A DNA stretch of 51,535 bases from an uncultured Collinsella sp. (GCA_934630855.1 CAKTWW010000011.1:1-51535), one strand, 5' to 3'. Numbered from the stretch's first letter, positions 13,439-22,380 are shown. Notes: a model not told the origin generated them from the sequence alone. Translations and numbers: made by a program.

Positions 13439-16438
13439 ATGAGCGACATCATGAGGCCGATCCCGTTTTCGCAGCTGATGAACTGGATCATCGAGGAGCA
13501 CAAGACCCAGGGCGCCGTCTTTGGCGTGCGCAAGGTGGTCACGGCCAGCCAGGAGGGCGCGCTTCCCATTTTTGACGAGCGCATCGAGACCCCGTTTGGC
13601 CCGGCCGCCGGCCCCAACACGCAGCTTGCCCAGAACATCATTGCCTCCTATGTGGCGGGTGCACGCTTCTTTGAGCTCAAGACCGTCCAGGTCATGGACG
13701 GCGAGGAGCTTTCCAAGTGCGTCAACAAGCCCTGTATCGTGGCGCAGGACGAGTGCTACAACTGCGAGTGGTCGACCGAGCTCGAGGTTCCGCAGGCATA
13801 TGCCGAGTACGTGAAGGCGTGGTTCGCCTGCCACCTCATTGCTCGCGAGTATGGCCTGGGCAGCCCGGACGGCTTTGTCTTTAACATGTCCGTGGGTTAT
13901 GACCTCGAGGGTATTAAGAGCCCCAAGGTCGACGCCTACATCGAGGGCATGAAGGACGCCAGCGGTTCCGACGTCTGGAACGAGTGCCGTGCATGGGCGC
14001 TCGCCAATCTGGACAAGTTTGAGCATGTCGACGCCGCGTTTGTCGAGTCCATCCCGGCTCGCGTGTCCAACTCCATCACCGAGTCCACGCTGCATGGCTG
14101 CCCGCCGGCGGAGATCGAGCGCATCGCGACCTATCTGATCACCGAGAAGGGCCTCAACACCTACATCAAGTGCAACCCCACGCTGCTGGGTTATGAGTTT
14201 GCCCGCCAGCGCCTCAACGAGCTGGGCTTTGACTACATCGTCTTTGACGATACGCACTTCCGCGAGGACCTGCAGTGGGTCGACGCCGTGCCCATGTTTG
14301 AGCGCCTGATTGCCCTGTGCGCCGAGCGCGGCCTGGAGTTTGGCGTCAAGCTGACCAACACCTTCCCCGTCGACGTGACGAGGAACGAGCTGCCCTCCAC
14401 CGAGATGTACATGTCCGGCCGTTCGCTGTTCTCGCTGACCATCGAGGCTGCCCGCCGCATTACCGAGCAGTTCGATGGCAAGCTGCGCATCAGCTACTCC
14501 GGCGGTGCCACGGTCTACAACATCCGCTCCCTGTATGACGCGGGCATTTGGCCCGTTACCCTGGCAACCGACGTGCTCAAGCCCGGCGGCTACGAGCGCT
14601 TTAGCCAGATGGCCGGCGAGTTCACCGACCTGGACGGCAAGCCGTTCGCGGGTGTCTTGCTCGACGCCGTGACCGCGATCCAGACCGATTCGCTCACCAA
14701 CCCGCTCTACAAGAAGCCGCTGCGCCCGCTGCCCGACCGCAAGGTCGCCGGCAAGAGCCCGCTCAATGACTGCTTTACCACGCCGTGCCGCACGAGCTGC
14801 CCCATCCAGCAGGACATTCCCGCCTACCTGGCGGCTGTCGATGAGGGCCGCTTTGAGGACGCACTCAACATCATCATCGAGCGCAACGCCCTGCCGTTCA
14901 TCACTGGCACCATCTGCCCGCATCCCTGCGGCCGTGCCTGCGAGCGTGCATTCTACGAGCCCGAGGGTGCCCAGATTCGCGCCAGCAAGCTCAAGGCTGC
15001 CCGCGAGGCTATGACCGCCGTGCTGCCCAAGCTGCGCGCCCAGGCCATTGCCAACGACGGCGAGCGCAACGTTGCCGTTATCGGCGGCGGCCCGGCTGGT
15101 CTGGCGACGGCGTTCTTCCTGACGCGCGCCGGCGTGCCCGTCACCATCTTCGAGGCCCGCGACTCCCTCGGCGGTGTGGTCCGTCACGTGATTCCCGAGT
15201 TCCGTATTGCCAGCGATGATATCTCCCACGATGCTGAGCTCTGCCTGGCCTTTGGCGCCAAGGTGCAGCTCAACGCCCGCGTGGGGTCCATCGACGAGCT
15301 CAAGGCCCAGGGCTTTACCGACGTGGTCGTGGCCACCGGTGCCTGGATGCCCGGCTCTGCCGGCCTGGGCGAGGGTGCCGAGCTCGACGTGCTGGAGTTC
15401 CTCGAGGCCGCCAAGAAGGGCGAGAAGCTCGAGCTGGGCGAGGATGTTGTGGTCATCGGCGCCGGCAACACCGCCATGGACGCCGCCCGCGTGGCCAAGC
15501 GCCTGGCCGGCGTGAAGAACGTGCACCTGGTCTACCGCCGCACCAAGAAGCAGATGCCCGCCGACGAGGAAGAGCTCGATCTTGCTCTTGCCGAAGGTGT
15601 CGAGTTCTGTGAGCTGCTGGCCCCCAAGGCACTCAACGGTGCCGTGCTGACCTGCGATGTTATGGAGCTTGGCGAGCCGGATGCAAGCGGCCGTCGCAGC
15701 CCCGTCGCCACGGGCGAGACCGTCGAGCTGCCCGCCACCGCGGTGATCTGCGCCGTGGGCGAGGGTATCGACGCCAGCCTGTACGACGCCGCGGGCGTTG
15801 AGCACGACCGTCGCGGTCGCCTTGCCGCCACCTCCACCGGCGTCGAGGGCGTCTGGGCTGCCGGCGACTGCCGTCGCGGTCCGGCTACCGTGGTCGAGGC
15901 CATTGCCGACGCCGCCGAGGTCGCCCGCGCCATCGCCGGTGTCGACTTTAACAAGTACGCCGACTGCAACGCTCAGGCCGGTCGCGAGGACATCTGCTAC
16001 GAGCGCAAGGGTACCCTGTGCCGCGATAAGCGCAACTGCACCAAGACCCGCTGCCTGGGCTGCGGCTCGGTGTGCGAGGTCTGCTGCGACGTGTGCCCCA
16101 ACCGCGCCAACGTGGCCATTAAGGTCCCGGGTCTGGACAAGCACCAGGTGGTACACGTCGACGGCATGTGCAACGAGTGCGGCAACTGCGCCGTGTTCTG
16201 CCCCTACCAGGAGGGTCGTCCCTACAAGGACAAGCTCACCCTGTTCTGGAGCGAGCAGGACATGGAGAACTCCGAGAACGAGGGCTTCCTGGCCGTGGAC
16301 GAGGACCACTTTAAGGTTCGCGTCGCCGGCACGGTCCGCACCGTCTCGGTCGATGCCGTCAACACCGGCCTGCCCGAGGCCGTCCGCCTGACCATCAGGG
16401 CTGTGCGCGACAACTATTCGTACCTTCTCAAGAAATAG
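13439..16438 (+). CDS. ygfK: YgfK, flavin/iron-sulfur oxidoreductase of purine catabolism
   Basis: This 999-aa protein is often labelled putative selenate reductase subunit. The N-terminal ~430 residues form a dihydroorotate-dehydrogenase-like barrel (RIETPFGPAAGPNTQLAQNI, FELKTVQVMDG). A GltD-like part follows: a Cys-rich region (CFTTPCRTSCPIQQD, CPHPCGRAC), a FAD dinucleotide fold (VAVIGGGPAGLATAFFL), a second NAD(P) fold (DVVVIGAGNTAMDAARVAK) and GVWAAGDCRRGPATVVEAI. Near the C terminus are ferredoxin-type clusters (CLGCGSVCEVCCDVCP, CNECGNCAVFCP). This layout suits NAD(P)H-linked reduction or oxidation of a pyrimidine- or purine-like ring, passing electrons to the adjacent ferredoxin and XdhD. 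The ferredoxin gene follows after 11 nt. Confidence 0.93.
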   Translation: MSDIMRPIPFSQLMNWIIEEHKTQGAVFGVRKVVTASQEGALPIFDERIETPFGPAAGPNTQLAQNIIASYVAGARFFELKTVQVMDGEELSKCVNKPCIVAQDECYNCEWSTELEVPQAYAEYVKAWFACHLIAREYGLGSPDGFVFNMSVGYDLEGIKSPKVDAYIEGMKDASGSDVWNECRAWALANLDKFEHVDAAFVESIPARVSNSITESTLHGCPPAEIERIATYLITEKGLNTYIKCNPTLLGYEFARQRLNELGFDYIVFDDTHFREDLQWVDAVPMFERLIALCAERGLEFGVKLTNTFPVDVTRNELPSTEMYMSGRSLFSLTIEAARRITEQFDGKLRISYSGGATVYNIRSLYDAGIWPVTLATDVLKPGGYERFSQMAGEFTDLDGKPFAGVLLDAVTAIQTDSLTNPLYKKPLRPLPDRKVAGKSPLNDCFTTPCRTSCPIQQDIPAYLAAVDEGRFEDALNIIIERNALPFITGTICPHPCGRACERAFYEPEGAQIRASKLKAAREAMTAVLPKLRAQAIANDGERNVAVIGGGPAGLATAFFLTRAGVPVTIFEARDSLGGVVRHVIPEFRIASDDISHDAELCLAFGAKVQLNARVGSIDELKAQGFTDVVVATGAWMPGSAGLGEGAELDVLEFLEAAKKGEKLELGEDVVVIGAGNTAMDAARVAKRLAGVKNVHLVYRRTKKQMPADEEELDLALAEGVEFCELLAPKALNGAVLTCDVMELGEPDASGRRSPVATGETVELPATAVICAVGEGIDASLYDAAGVEHDRRGRLAATSTGVEGVWAAGDCRRGPATVVEAIADAAEVARAIAGVDFNKYADCNAQAGREDICYERKGTLCRDKRNCTKTRCLGCGSVCEVCCDVCPNRANVAIKVPGLDKHQVVHVDGMCNECGNCAVFCPYQEGRPYKDKLTLFWSEQDMENSENEGFLAVDEDHFKVRVAGTVRTVSVDAVNTGLPEAVRLTIRAVRDNYSYLLKK

Positions 16439-16449
16439 GCGAGTCTCTT

Positions 16450-16929
16450 ATGGCCAAAGCTATTCAACATAACGTGGCCTACGTTGCCTGCGGAAGCGGC
16501 TGTGCTTCCGCAGGCGGCGACGCCCGCTGCAGCGAAGGCTGCATTGGCTGTGGCGCCTGCGTCACGGCCTGCCCCCACGGTGCCATCGAGCTGGTCGATG
16601 GCGTCGCCCGCGTGGACCGCTCCAAGTGCACGGGCTGCGGCCTGTGCGGCATGGCGTGCCCGCAACGCGTGATTGCCTTCGTCCCCGGCTACCAGAACAT
16701 CCTGGTGCGCTGCAACAACACCGATAAGGGCGCCATCGCCCGCAAGATCTGCGACACGAGCTGCATCGGCTGCGGCATGTGCGCCAAAAAGTGTCCCGCT
16801 GGCGCTATCCGTATCGAGGACAACTGCGCTCATATCGACGGCACGGACTGCTTGTCGTGCGGCATGTGCGCCGTCGTTTGCCCGCACGGTGCCATCCACG
16901 ACCGCACCGGCATCGCCGCCGGCGTGTAG
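16450..16929 (+). CDS. Four-cluster 4Fe-4S ferredoxin protein
   Basis: This 159-aa protein is built almost entirely of four ferredoxin motifs: CIGCGACVTACP, CTGCGLCGMACP, CIGCGMCAKKCP and CLSCGMCAVVCP. Each has the CxxCxxCxxxCP pattern, so up to four 4Fe-4S clusters are expected. The domain resembles the C-terminal part of RnfB. The N terminus has extra cysteines (CGSGCASAGGDARC). Tight spacing (11 nt after ygfK, 12 nt before xdhD) indicates an operon and an electron-wire role between YgfK and the molybdenum hydroxylase. A separate FAD subunit gene is absent here. Confidence 0.9.
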   Translation: MAKAIQHNVAYVACGSGCASAGGDARCSEGCIGCGACVTACPHGAIELVDGVARVDRSKCTGCGLCGMACPQRVIAFVPGYQNILVRCNNTDKGAIARKICDTSCIGCGMCAKKCPAGAIRIEDNCAHIDGTDCLSCGMCAVVCPHGAIHDRTGIAAGV

Positions 16930-16941
16930 AAGGGAATCGCC

Positions 16942-19719
16942 ATGGCACAGGAATTCACTTTTACCGTTAACGGCGTGGAGCGCACGACGACGGAGAACAA
17001 ACCGTTGCTGCGCTACCTGCGCGACGACCTGAACATCCACTCCGCCAAGGACGGCTGCTCCGAGGGCGCCTGCGGCACCTGCACCATCCACGTGGACGGT
17101 GCGGCCGTGAAGGCGTGCGTGCTGACCACCGCCCTTGCCGCCGGCCGCGACATCGTGACCGTCGAGGGCCTGCCCGAAGACGTGCGCGAGGCCTTTGTGT
17201 ACGCCTTTGGCGCCGTGGGTGCCGTGCAGTGCGGCTTTTGCATCCCCGGCATGGTCATGGCGGGCGCGGCACTCATCGCCGAGGACCCTGAGCCCACCGA
17301 GGAGCAGATCAAGTATGCCATCCGCGGCAACGTCTGCCGCTGCACCGGCTACAAGAAGATCATCGAGGGCATTTCGCTGGCAGCTGCGGTGCTCCGCGGC
17401 GAAAAGCAGATCGATGAGGACCTGGAGCGCGGCGACGACTACGGCGTGGGTAAGCGCGCCTTCCGTATCGACGTACGCAAGAAGGTACTCGGCGAGGGCA
17501 AGTATCCCGACGACATCGACGAGCTCGATCAGCCGGGCCTGACCTACGCCAGCGCCGTGCGCTCCAAGTATCCGCGCGCCCGCGTGCTTTCCATCGACAC
17601 CTCCAAGGCCGAGGCTCTGCCCGGCGTGGTGGGCATCCTGCGCGCCGAGGACGTGCCGGTCAACCAGGTCGGCCACCTTATCCAGGACTGGGACGTCATG
17701 ATCGCCCAGGGCGATATCACCCGCTGCGTGGGCGACGCCATCGTGCTGGTGGTTGCCGAGGACGAGGCAACGCTCGAAAAGGCCAGGAAGCTCGTAAAGA
17801 TTGACTACGAGCCGCTGGAGCCCGTGCGCAACATTGTCGAGGCCAGGGCCGAAGACGCCCCGCGCCTGCACGATAGCTTCTTTGCCTTTGGTAACACCGT
17901 AGAGCTCAAGGACAACGTGTGCCAGAGCCGTCACGTGACGCGCGGTGACGCCGCCAAGGCGCTGGCCGAGAGTGCGTTTACCGTGACGCAGCGCTTTACT
18001 ACGCCCTTTACCGAGCATGCCTTCTTGGAGCCCGAGTGCGCCGTGGCCTTCCCGTACAAGAACGGCGTCAAGGTGCAGTCGACCGACCAGGGTGCCTACG
18101 ACACGCGCAAAGAGTGCGCCCACATGTTTGGCTGGGACAACGAGCCCGAGCGCGTGGTCGTCGAGACCATGCTCGTGGGCGGCGGCTTTGGCGGCAAGGA
18201 GGACGTGTCCGTCCAGCACCTGGCCGCGCTCGCTGCCTATAAGCTGCAGCGGCCCGTCAAGTGCAAGCTCACCCGCGCCGAGTCGCTCGCGTTCCATCCC
18301 AAGCGCCATGCCATGGACGGCACCTTTACGCTGGGCTGCGACGCCGAAGGCAACTTTACCGGCCTGGACTGCGAGATCAACTTTGACACCGGCGCCTACG
18401 CGTCGCTGTGCGGCCCGGTGCTCGAGCGCGCCTGCACGCATGCCGTCGGCCCCTACAAGTATCAGAACACCGACATCCGCGGCTTTGGCTACTACACCAA
18501 CAACCCGCCTGCCGGTGCATTCCGCGGCTTTGGCGTTTGCCAGTCCGAGTTTGCGCTCGAGAGTCTCATCGACCTGCTGGCCGAGAAGGTCGGCCTGGAT
18601 CCGTGGGAGATTCGCTACAAGAACGCGATTGAGCCGGGCGAGGTGCTGCCCAACGGCCAGATTGCCGACTGCTCCACGGCGTTGAAGGAGACGCTGCTCG
18701 AGGTCAAGGACGTCTACTATGCGCATCCCGGCCATGCCGGTATTGCCTGCGCCATGAAGAACGCCGGCGTGGGCGTTGGCCTGCCCGATGCCGGCCGCTG
18801 CAAGATTCGCATCGAGGATGGCCGTGCCGTGGTCTACGCTGCCACGTCCGACATCGGCCAAGGCTGCAACACCGTCTTTTTGCAGGACGTTGCCGAGGCC
18901 TGCGGTCTGCCGCTTCGCTGCATTGCCAACGGCGAGTGCTCCACCGAGAACGCCCCCGACTCCGGCACCACGTCCGGCTCGCGTCAGACGGTCGTGACCG
19001 GCGAGGCCGTGCGCGGTGCCGCCTTTTTGCTGCGCGACGCCATGTTTGGTGTCGAGGCCGGCAAGCCCGCGCCTGCCGCCCCGGTTGCCGCCCATGGCGA
19101 CGGCGTCAAGATCGAGTACGACGACGGCCGCGCCTATCAGCTGCGCTCGCAGGAGCTCGTCGCCGGCCAGGGTATGCATCCCCAGGACCCCGCGGCTGCC
19201 ATCAAGGCGCTCGAGGGCTGCGAGTTTAGCTATGTGTACCTGGAGCCGACCGACAAGCTGGGCGCCGACGTGCCCAACCCCAAGAGCCACATCTGCTACG
19301 GCTTTGCCACGCATGTGGTTATCTTGGACGACAACGGCCGCGTGAGCGAGGTCTATGCCGCGCACGATTCCGGCAAGGTGGTCAACCCCATCTCCATCCA
19401 GGGTCAGATCGAAGGCGGCGTGCTCATGGGCATGGGCTATGCGCTCACCGAGGACTGGCCGCTCAAGGACTGCGTGCCCCAGGCCAGGTACGGCACGCTC
19501 GGCCTGTTCCGTGCGCCCGAGATTCCGGATATCCACGCCATCTACGTGGAGAAGGACGAGTTGCTGCCCGTGGCATACGGTGGCAAGGGCATCGGCGAGA
19601 TTGCCACGATCCCAACGGCGCCCGCCGTGCAGAACGCCTACCGCGCGTTTGACGGCAAGCTGCGTCCGGATCTGCCCATGGTGGATACCCCGTACAGCCG
19701 CGCCCGCAACCGCGGGTAG
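16942..19719 (+). CDS. xdhD: XdhD-type molybdenum hydroxylase (fused 2Fe-2S and Mo subunits)
   Basis: This 925-aa protein joins an N-terminal plant-type 2Fe-2S domain (Cys39, 44, 47 and 59 in DGCSEGACGTCTIHVDG and after), a helical 2Fe-2S domain (CGFCIPGMV, CRCTGYKK) and the large molybdopterin-binding region. The Mo part shows VGGGFGGKEDVSVQHLA, GAFRGFGVCQSEFALE and the late GKGIGEIATIPTAPA with the expected catalytic Glu. No FAD domain lies between the parts, as in enterobacterial XdhD. The maturation genes yqeB, yqeC, mocA-like and xdhC in the same window mark it as a selenium-dependent type. Probable role: hydroxylation or reductive dearomatisation of purines. Terminator at 19786 ends the operon. 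Confidence 0.93.
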   Translation: MAQEFTFTVNGVERTTTENKPLLRYLRDDLNIHSAKDGCSEGACGTCTIHVDGAAVKACVLTTALAAGRDIVTVEGLPEDVREAFVYAFGAVGAVQCGFCIPGMVMAGAALIAEDPEPTEEQIKYAIRGNVCRCTGYKKIIEGISLAAAVLRGEKQIDEDLERGDDYGVGKRAFRIDVRKKVLGEGKYPDDIDELDQPGLTYASAVRSKYPRARVLSIDTSKAEALPGVVGILRAEDVPVNQVGHLIQDWDVMIAQGDITRCVGDAIVLVVAEDEATLEKARKLVKIDYEPLEPVRNIVEARAEDAPRLHDSFFAFGNTVELKDNVCQSRHVTRGDAAKALAESAFTVTQRFTTPFTEHAFLEPECAVAFPYKNGVKVQSTDQGAYDTRKECAHMFGWDNEPERVVVETMLVGGGFGGKEDVSVQHLAALAAYKLQRPVKCKLTRAESLAFHPKRHAMDGTFTLGCDAEGNFTGLDCEINFDTGAYASLCGPVLERACTHAVGPYKYQNTDIRGFGYYTNNPPAGAFRGFGVCQSEFALESLIDLLAEKVGLDPWEIRYKNAIEPGEVLPNGQIADCSTALKETLLEVKDVYYAHPGHAGIACAMKNAGVGVGLPDAGRCKIRIEDGRAVVYAATSDIGQGCNTVFLQDVAEACGLPLRCIANGECSTENAPDSGTTSGSRQTVVTGEAVRGAAFLLRDAMFGVEAGKPAPAAPVAAHGDGVKIEYDDGRAYQLRSQELVAGQGMHPQDPAAAIKALEGCEFSYVYLEPTDKLGADVPNPKSHICYGFATHVVILDDNGRVSEVYAAHDSGKVVNPISIQGQIEGGVLMGMGYALTEDWPLKDCVPQARYGTLGLFRAPEIPDIHAIYVEKDELLPVAYGGKGIGEIATIPTAPAVQNAYRAFDGKLRPDLPMVDTPYSRARNRG

Positions 19720-19785
19720 GGTAGAGCGTGGACGGCATTGCTGACGGGCCGTCCGCGTTCAACATCAACTGCATAAGCTGCGCCT

Positions 19786-19820
19786 TTAGCCCCGGTTCCC
19801 TTGCGAGCCGGGGCTTTTGC
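19786..19820 (+). terminator. Intrinsic terminator after xdhD
   Basis: AGCCCCGG (19788-19795) pairs with CCGGGGCT (19808-19815) around a 12-nt loop and is followed by TTTTGCTTT. It closes the ygfK-ferredoxin-xdhD operon. A smaller hairpin, GACGG/CCGTC (about 19731-19753), precedes it. Confidence 0.9.
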
Positions 19821-19821
19821 T

Positions 19822-20100
19822 TTGGAGCGGAAACTGTGTCCCGTTTATCGACCTCGGAACGGGACACGCTTTCCGGTTCGCCCCTCAAGCGGAAACTGCG
19901 TCCCAGAATTCCGTCTCAGAACGGGACGCGCTTTCCGCTAGCCGCTTGTTTGGAAAATGCGTCCCAGTTTGAGCGTCTATTCCGGGATGCCGTTTTCGGT
20001 TGAGGCCTCAACCGAAAACGGCATCCCACTCTGGGCTTGATTCCGGGACACGCTTTCCGCCAGGCATACCATTCGGAAAGCGTGTCCCAGTTTGGCGGAC
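19822..20100. repeat. REP-like palindrome cluster with a perfect 44-bp palindrome
   Basis: This stretch is made of alternating GGAAAnnGyGTCCC and GGGAyrCGCTTTCC units. Two are exact structures. A 44-bp palindrome without a spacer spans 19984-20027 (arm GGGATGCCGTTTTCGGTTGA, then GG). A 15-bp inverted repeat pairs GGGACACGCTTTCCG (20045-20059) with 20074-20088. The same family recurs at 21455-21625, flanking the minus-strand gene 20125-21123. No gene is seen inside the repeats. Confidence 0.85.
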
Positions 20101-20124
20101 AGGTGGGCATAAGCTCAGCAGCCT

Positions 20125-21123
20125 CTACAGGTCCACGTCGTTGAGCCATGTCGGCAGGATGGTCTGGCGGATACCTGCCGTCTGCAGCTTTTTCGCGAGC
20201 ATGCCTGCCGAGCGGACCTCGTTCATGGTAAAGCGGATGAGCGGATGGCCGTAGAGCGATAGATGTGCCTCGCGCTGGCGTTCGGCAACGAGCGTCTCGG
20301 CCGTAGTACGTCCCGCAAGCATGGTCTGGTCGGTGTATTTGACGAGCCCGTCGAGCTCACCCAGTGTGAGCTCCCTGGCTTGACGCTCCAACGCAAAATC
20401 CGTTCGCATGCTCTCGGTCGAATCGAAGGGGTCCGTCAGCTCGTATTGGAGCCGGTCGGGCGCAAAGCCCGTCTCGATCATGACGGCTCGAGCGACTGAT
20501 TCTCCGCCGCTCTCGGCGCGCGTGTCGGCATATTGCAGCGTGGTGAGCGCAGTACGCACCGCGCGACCGTTGCGAGCGCCCGCCCGTTTCTCGACTGCTT
20601 CCATCAGCTGCTCTCGCGTTAGGCCGAGCTTTGAGAGCGCCGAATCGGCAATGGGCATGCCATCGGCAAAACCGGTCTGCAGCAGACAATCCGTTACCGT
20701 TTGGATAGGCGGCGTTATCGATGGGCCGTTTTGATCCACCGCACTGGCCGGCTCAATCTGGTGGCGCTGAATTCGCGCGCCCGGGCGAGCCGATGGCTTT
20801 GTCGCGCTGCAGACATGCGCGACGTTCAGGTGCCGCCACGAGACCTCGAGCCCCAGCAGACGGGCTGCCGAAAACGAGCAGAACGTCCAATCGGGATGCT
20901 GCATTGCAAGGGCGCGGACAATCTCGACATGACGTTGCGCCCGGTTGAGCTCCTTCCAGCGCGTCTTGCGGGCGAACAGCCCCGGCATAGGTGAGATGAT
21001 TGTGCTGCCGATGCGTCGCAGCAGTGCTTTTCGAATCGCCGTGCTTGGGGGAATCAGACATCGTCCCTCCTGCTCGGCTTGGGTTAGTAGCTGCTCGATG
21101 AGTTGGTCGTTGCAATGCGCCAT
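20125..21123 (-). CDS. AbiEi-antitoxin-like / DUF559-like hypothetical protein
   Basis: This 332-aa protein resembles a group of actinobacterial proteins with an N-terminal AbiEi-antitoxin-like winged helix (IPPSTAIRKALLRRIGSTII, then SPMPGLFARKTRW). A central linker and a C-terminal region follow; the latter (RTDFALERQARELTLGELDG, LVKYTDQTML) suggests a Vsr/DUF559-type endonuclease fold. The expected D...E.K pattern is only partly visible (D in RTDF, E in LGELDG, K in VKY). No partner toxin of the AbiEii type lies beside it. It is bracketed by REP-like repeats on both sides, as for an accessory gene. Family assignment rests on memory of the motif layout and is tentative. Confidence 0.55.
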   Translation of the reverse strand: MAHCNDQLIEQLLTQAEQEGRCLIPPSTAIRKALLRRIGSTIISPMPGLFARKTRWKELNRAQRHVEIVRALAMQHPDWTFCSFSAARLLGLEVSWRHLNVAHVCSATKPSARPGARIQRHQIEPASAVDQNGPSITPPIQTVTDCLLQTGFADGMPIADSALSKLGLTREQLMEAVEKRAGARNGRAVRTALTTLQYADTRAESGGESVARAVMIETGFAPDRLQYELTDPFDSTESMRTDFALERQARELTLGELDGLVKYTDQTMLAGRTTAETLVAERQREAHLSLYGHPLIRFTMNEVRSAGMLAKKLQTAGIRQTILPTWLNDVDL

Positions 21124-21454
21124 GGGCTACCGCCTCCTATTTTTGGGGTAGCAAAAACGTATCAGCCGGAACTTGCCGCTCAGCTGACCAAAAGCTGACC
21201 AAAATCTAACCATGCAGGTAGATGGCCTGTTTTGACGCCATTTTCTGGAACTGAATCGGTGGGCGGTCATCGACACCCGTGAACGGCGACAAGTTATGAA
21301 GACCTGGTAAGTTTCGGGACGTGTACTTTTTCGAAAAGGAGCAGTCTTTCTGCTGTTTCGAGCTTTCGGGCCGCGCATGCAATGGCGTGTGATATTGGGC
21401 TTGTCGGCGATCGTTGCCGTTCGGCGATAGCAGCTTTCAATGCTGCCGCGCAAA
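21124..21454. other. Gene-free stretch upstream of the AbiEi-like gene
   Basis: No convincing coding region is visible on either strand. A short direct duplication, AGCTGACCAAA, occurs twice near 21181-21203. The rest holds the probable promoter of the minus-strand gene, but no clear -35/-10 pair could be assigned. Confidence 0.4.
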
Positions 21455-21625
21455 GTGGTGCACAGTTTCCGGTAGAAGCCTCAAGCGGAAACTGCGTCCC
21501 AGCCTCAGAGTGGGACACGCTATCCCAACGGGGCTGCATGCGGAAGCTGCATCCCAGAATGAGCATTTAGAATGGGACGCATTTTCCGGTAGAGGTCTGG
21601 AGTGGAAAGTGCGTCCCAGAATCCG
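21455..21625. repeat. Second REP-like palindrome cluster
   Basis: Units such as GCGGAAACTGCGTCCCA, TGGGACACGCTATCCC, GCGGAAGCTGCATCCCA and TGGGACGCATTTTCCGG alternate in opposite orientation. CAGTTTCC (21463-21470) pairs with GGAAACTG (21487-21494). The sequence family is the same as at 19822-20100. Confidence 0.8.
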
Positions 21626-21675
21626 GGCAATTCGGTGGTCAGGTGGTTGAGCGAGCGTTGCGCCAAGGATGCCAG

Positions 21676-21752
21676 GCGTAAAACATGCAATGAAAATGGC
21701 GTAAAACCTACATTGAGAACGGCGTAAAAACTGCATTGAGAATGGCGTAATT
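21676..21752. repeat. Tandem repeat array, 23-bp period
   Basis: GCGTAAAA-type units begin at 21676, 21699, 21722 and 21745, exactly 23 bp apart. The consensus is GCGTAAAAmcTrCAwTGAgA followed by ATG; the fourth copy is cut after GCGTAA. No gene lies directly downstream on either strand. The spacing regularity suggests binding-site iterons or the remains of a control region of a lost gene, similar in concept to the 33-bp array at 31070. Confidence 0.75.
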
Positions 21753-21887
21753 TCGCAGGATGACGTCGCCCGCTGGTGCTGCAGGGGCGGTTGGCCTGCA
21801 AACCTTGGGCTTTCGGACGAGCTTGCGCGAGAGAGCAAGCCAGTGCGCGCGCTCGAAGGCCCGCGTTCGCGTGCGCCCCAAGTGCTG

Positions 21888-21922
21888 CCCCAAGCGCTAC
21901 TTCTGTGACCCGTCGCTTGGGG
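21888..21922. repeat. 9-bp inverted repeat
   Basis: CCCCAAGCG (21888-21896) pairs with CGCTTGGGG (21914-21922) around a 17-nt loop. It stands in a gene-free GC-rich stretch just before the duplicated small-peptide locus. Function unknown. Confidence 0.5.
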
Positions 21923-21969
21923 CGTAGTGGTTTTGCGGGCGTGCCGTGCTTCCATTACCGAAATTCCAT

Positions 21970-21998
21970 TTGGTAAACCAGGCGCCCGTGGGTAGAAT
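21970..21998 (+). promoter_or_regulatory. Promoter of antisense RNA, duplicate copy
   Basis: TTGGTA (21970-21975) and TAGAAT (21993-21998) are 17 bp apart. The sequence around them (CATTACCGAAA, CCCGTGGGTAGAATA, GACGGCAGCCCAAGT) repeats 289 bp downstream at the intact copy. Conservation of both hexamers and of the spacing argues that the promoter is or was used. Confidence 0.6.
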
Positions 21999-22057
21999 AA
22001 GGTCGACGGCAGCCCAAGTTGTAGCTTGCTGGGCAGCGCCGTTGCTTGGTCAAGGGG

Positions 22058-22186
22058 TCAATGCCCTAATGGTTGCGACTTGTTATGCTTCAAATGCTGC
22101 TTGAGTGCCTCGGAAAGTTCGATAAGCGCCGTGAGGAGCGAGACCAAAGCAACCAAGAGCTCTATGAGCTCTGATGGGCCCGGGAT
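22058..22186 (-). pseudogene. Degenerate copy of the small hydrophobic peptide gene
   Basis: This minus-strand frame reads ...LVALVSLLTALIELSEALKQ and then HLKHNKSQPLGH before TGA. It aligns codon by codon with the intact peptide at 22355-22480 (LTALVSLLTALIGLSEALKQ). At the place of the first ATG it has ATC, and no ATG, GTG or TTG stands at a proper distance from an SD. The -10 element upstream is also weaker (CAGAAT). It is best read as a decayed tandem duplicate, though non-standard initiation cannot be excluded. Confidence 0.6.
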
Positions 22187-22258
22187 GACCTCTGATTCAA
22201 GTCACCGGGCCTCAATTCTGTCTTGGCATGCGTTGTGCTTTCATTACCGAAAATCCAT

Positions 22259-22287
22259 TTGTTAAACCCAACGTCCGTGGGTAGAAT
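22259..22287 (+). promoter_or_regulatory. Promoter of candidate antitoxin RNA
   Basis: TTGTTA (22259-22264) and TAGAAT (22282-22287) are separated by 17 bp. Transcription would start near 22294 and run toward the peptide gene on the opposite strand. The hexamers are conserved in the duplicate at 21970-21998. Confidence 0.65.
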
Positions 22288-22293
22288 AGTGCT

Positions 22294-22380
22294 GACGGCA
22301 GCCCAAGTAGGGAAAGCTGGGCAGCGCCGTTGCTTAGATTAAGGGGTCAACGCCTTAGCGGCGGCGATCCCTCTTTTTAT
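22294..22380 (+). ncRNA. Candidate antisense antitoxin RNA
   Basis: Downstream of the promoter at 22259 the RNA would begin with a hairpin (ACGGC/GCCGT outer, GCCCA/TGGGC inner, within about 22294-22331). It would then run antisense through the end of the minus-strand peptide gene. CGCC/GGCG followed by CTCTTTTT (22351-22378) is a weak terminator. The 5' hairpin sequence GACGGCAG...GGGCAGCGCC also occurs at the start of the peptide mRNA on the other strand (22499-22540). This is inferred from promoter, hairpin and geometry only. Confidence 0.45.

Noticed and set aside
13304..19536. Very long open frames on the minus strand opposite ygfK and xdhD
   Set aside because: They are shadows of high-GC coding sequence; their translations are low-complexity and match no protein, while the plus-strand genes have clear motifs throughout.
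16942..19719. Selenocysteine codon in the selenium-dependent hydroxylase
   Set aside because: There is no in-frame TGA; in this enzyme type selenium is a labile cofactor and not selenocysteine.
21437..21955. 172-codon minus-strand frame in the repeat region
   Set aside because: It crosses the REP-like palindromes and the 23-bp array, and its translation is low-complexity without a ribosome-binding site.
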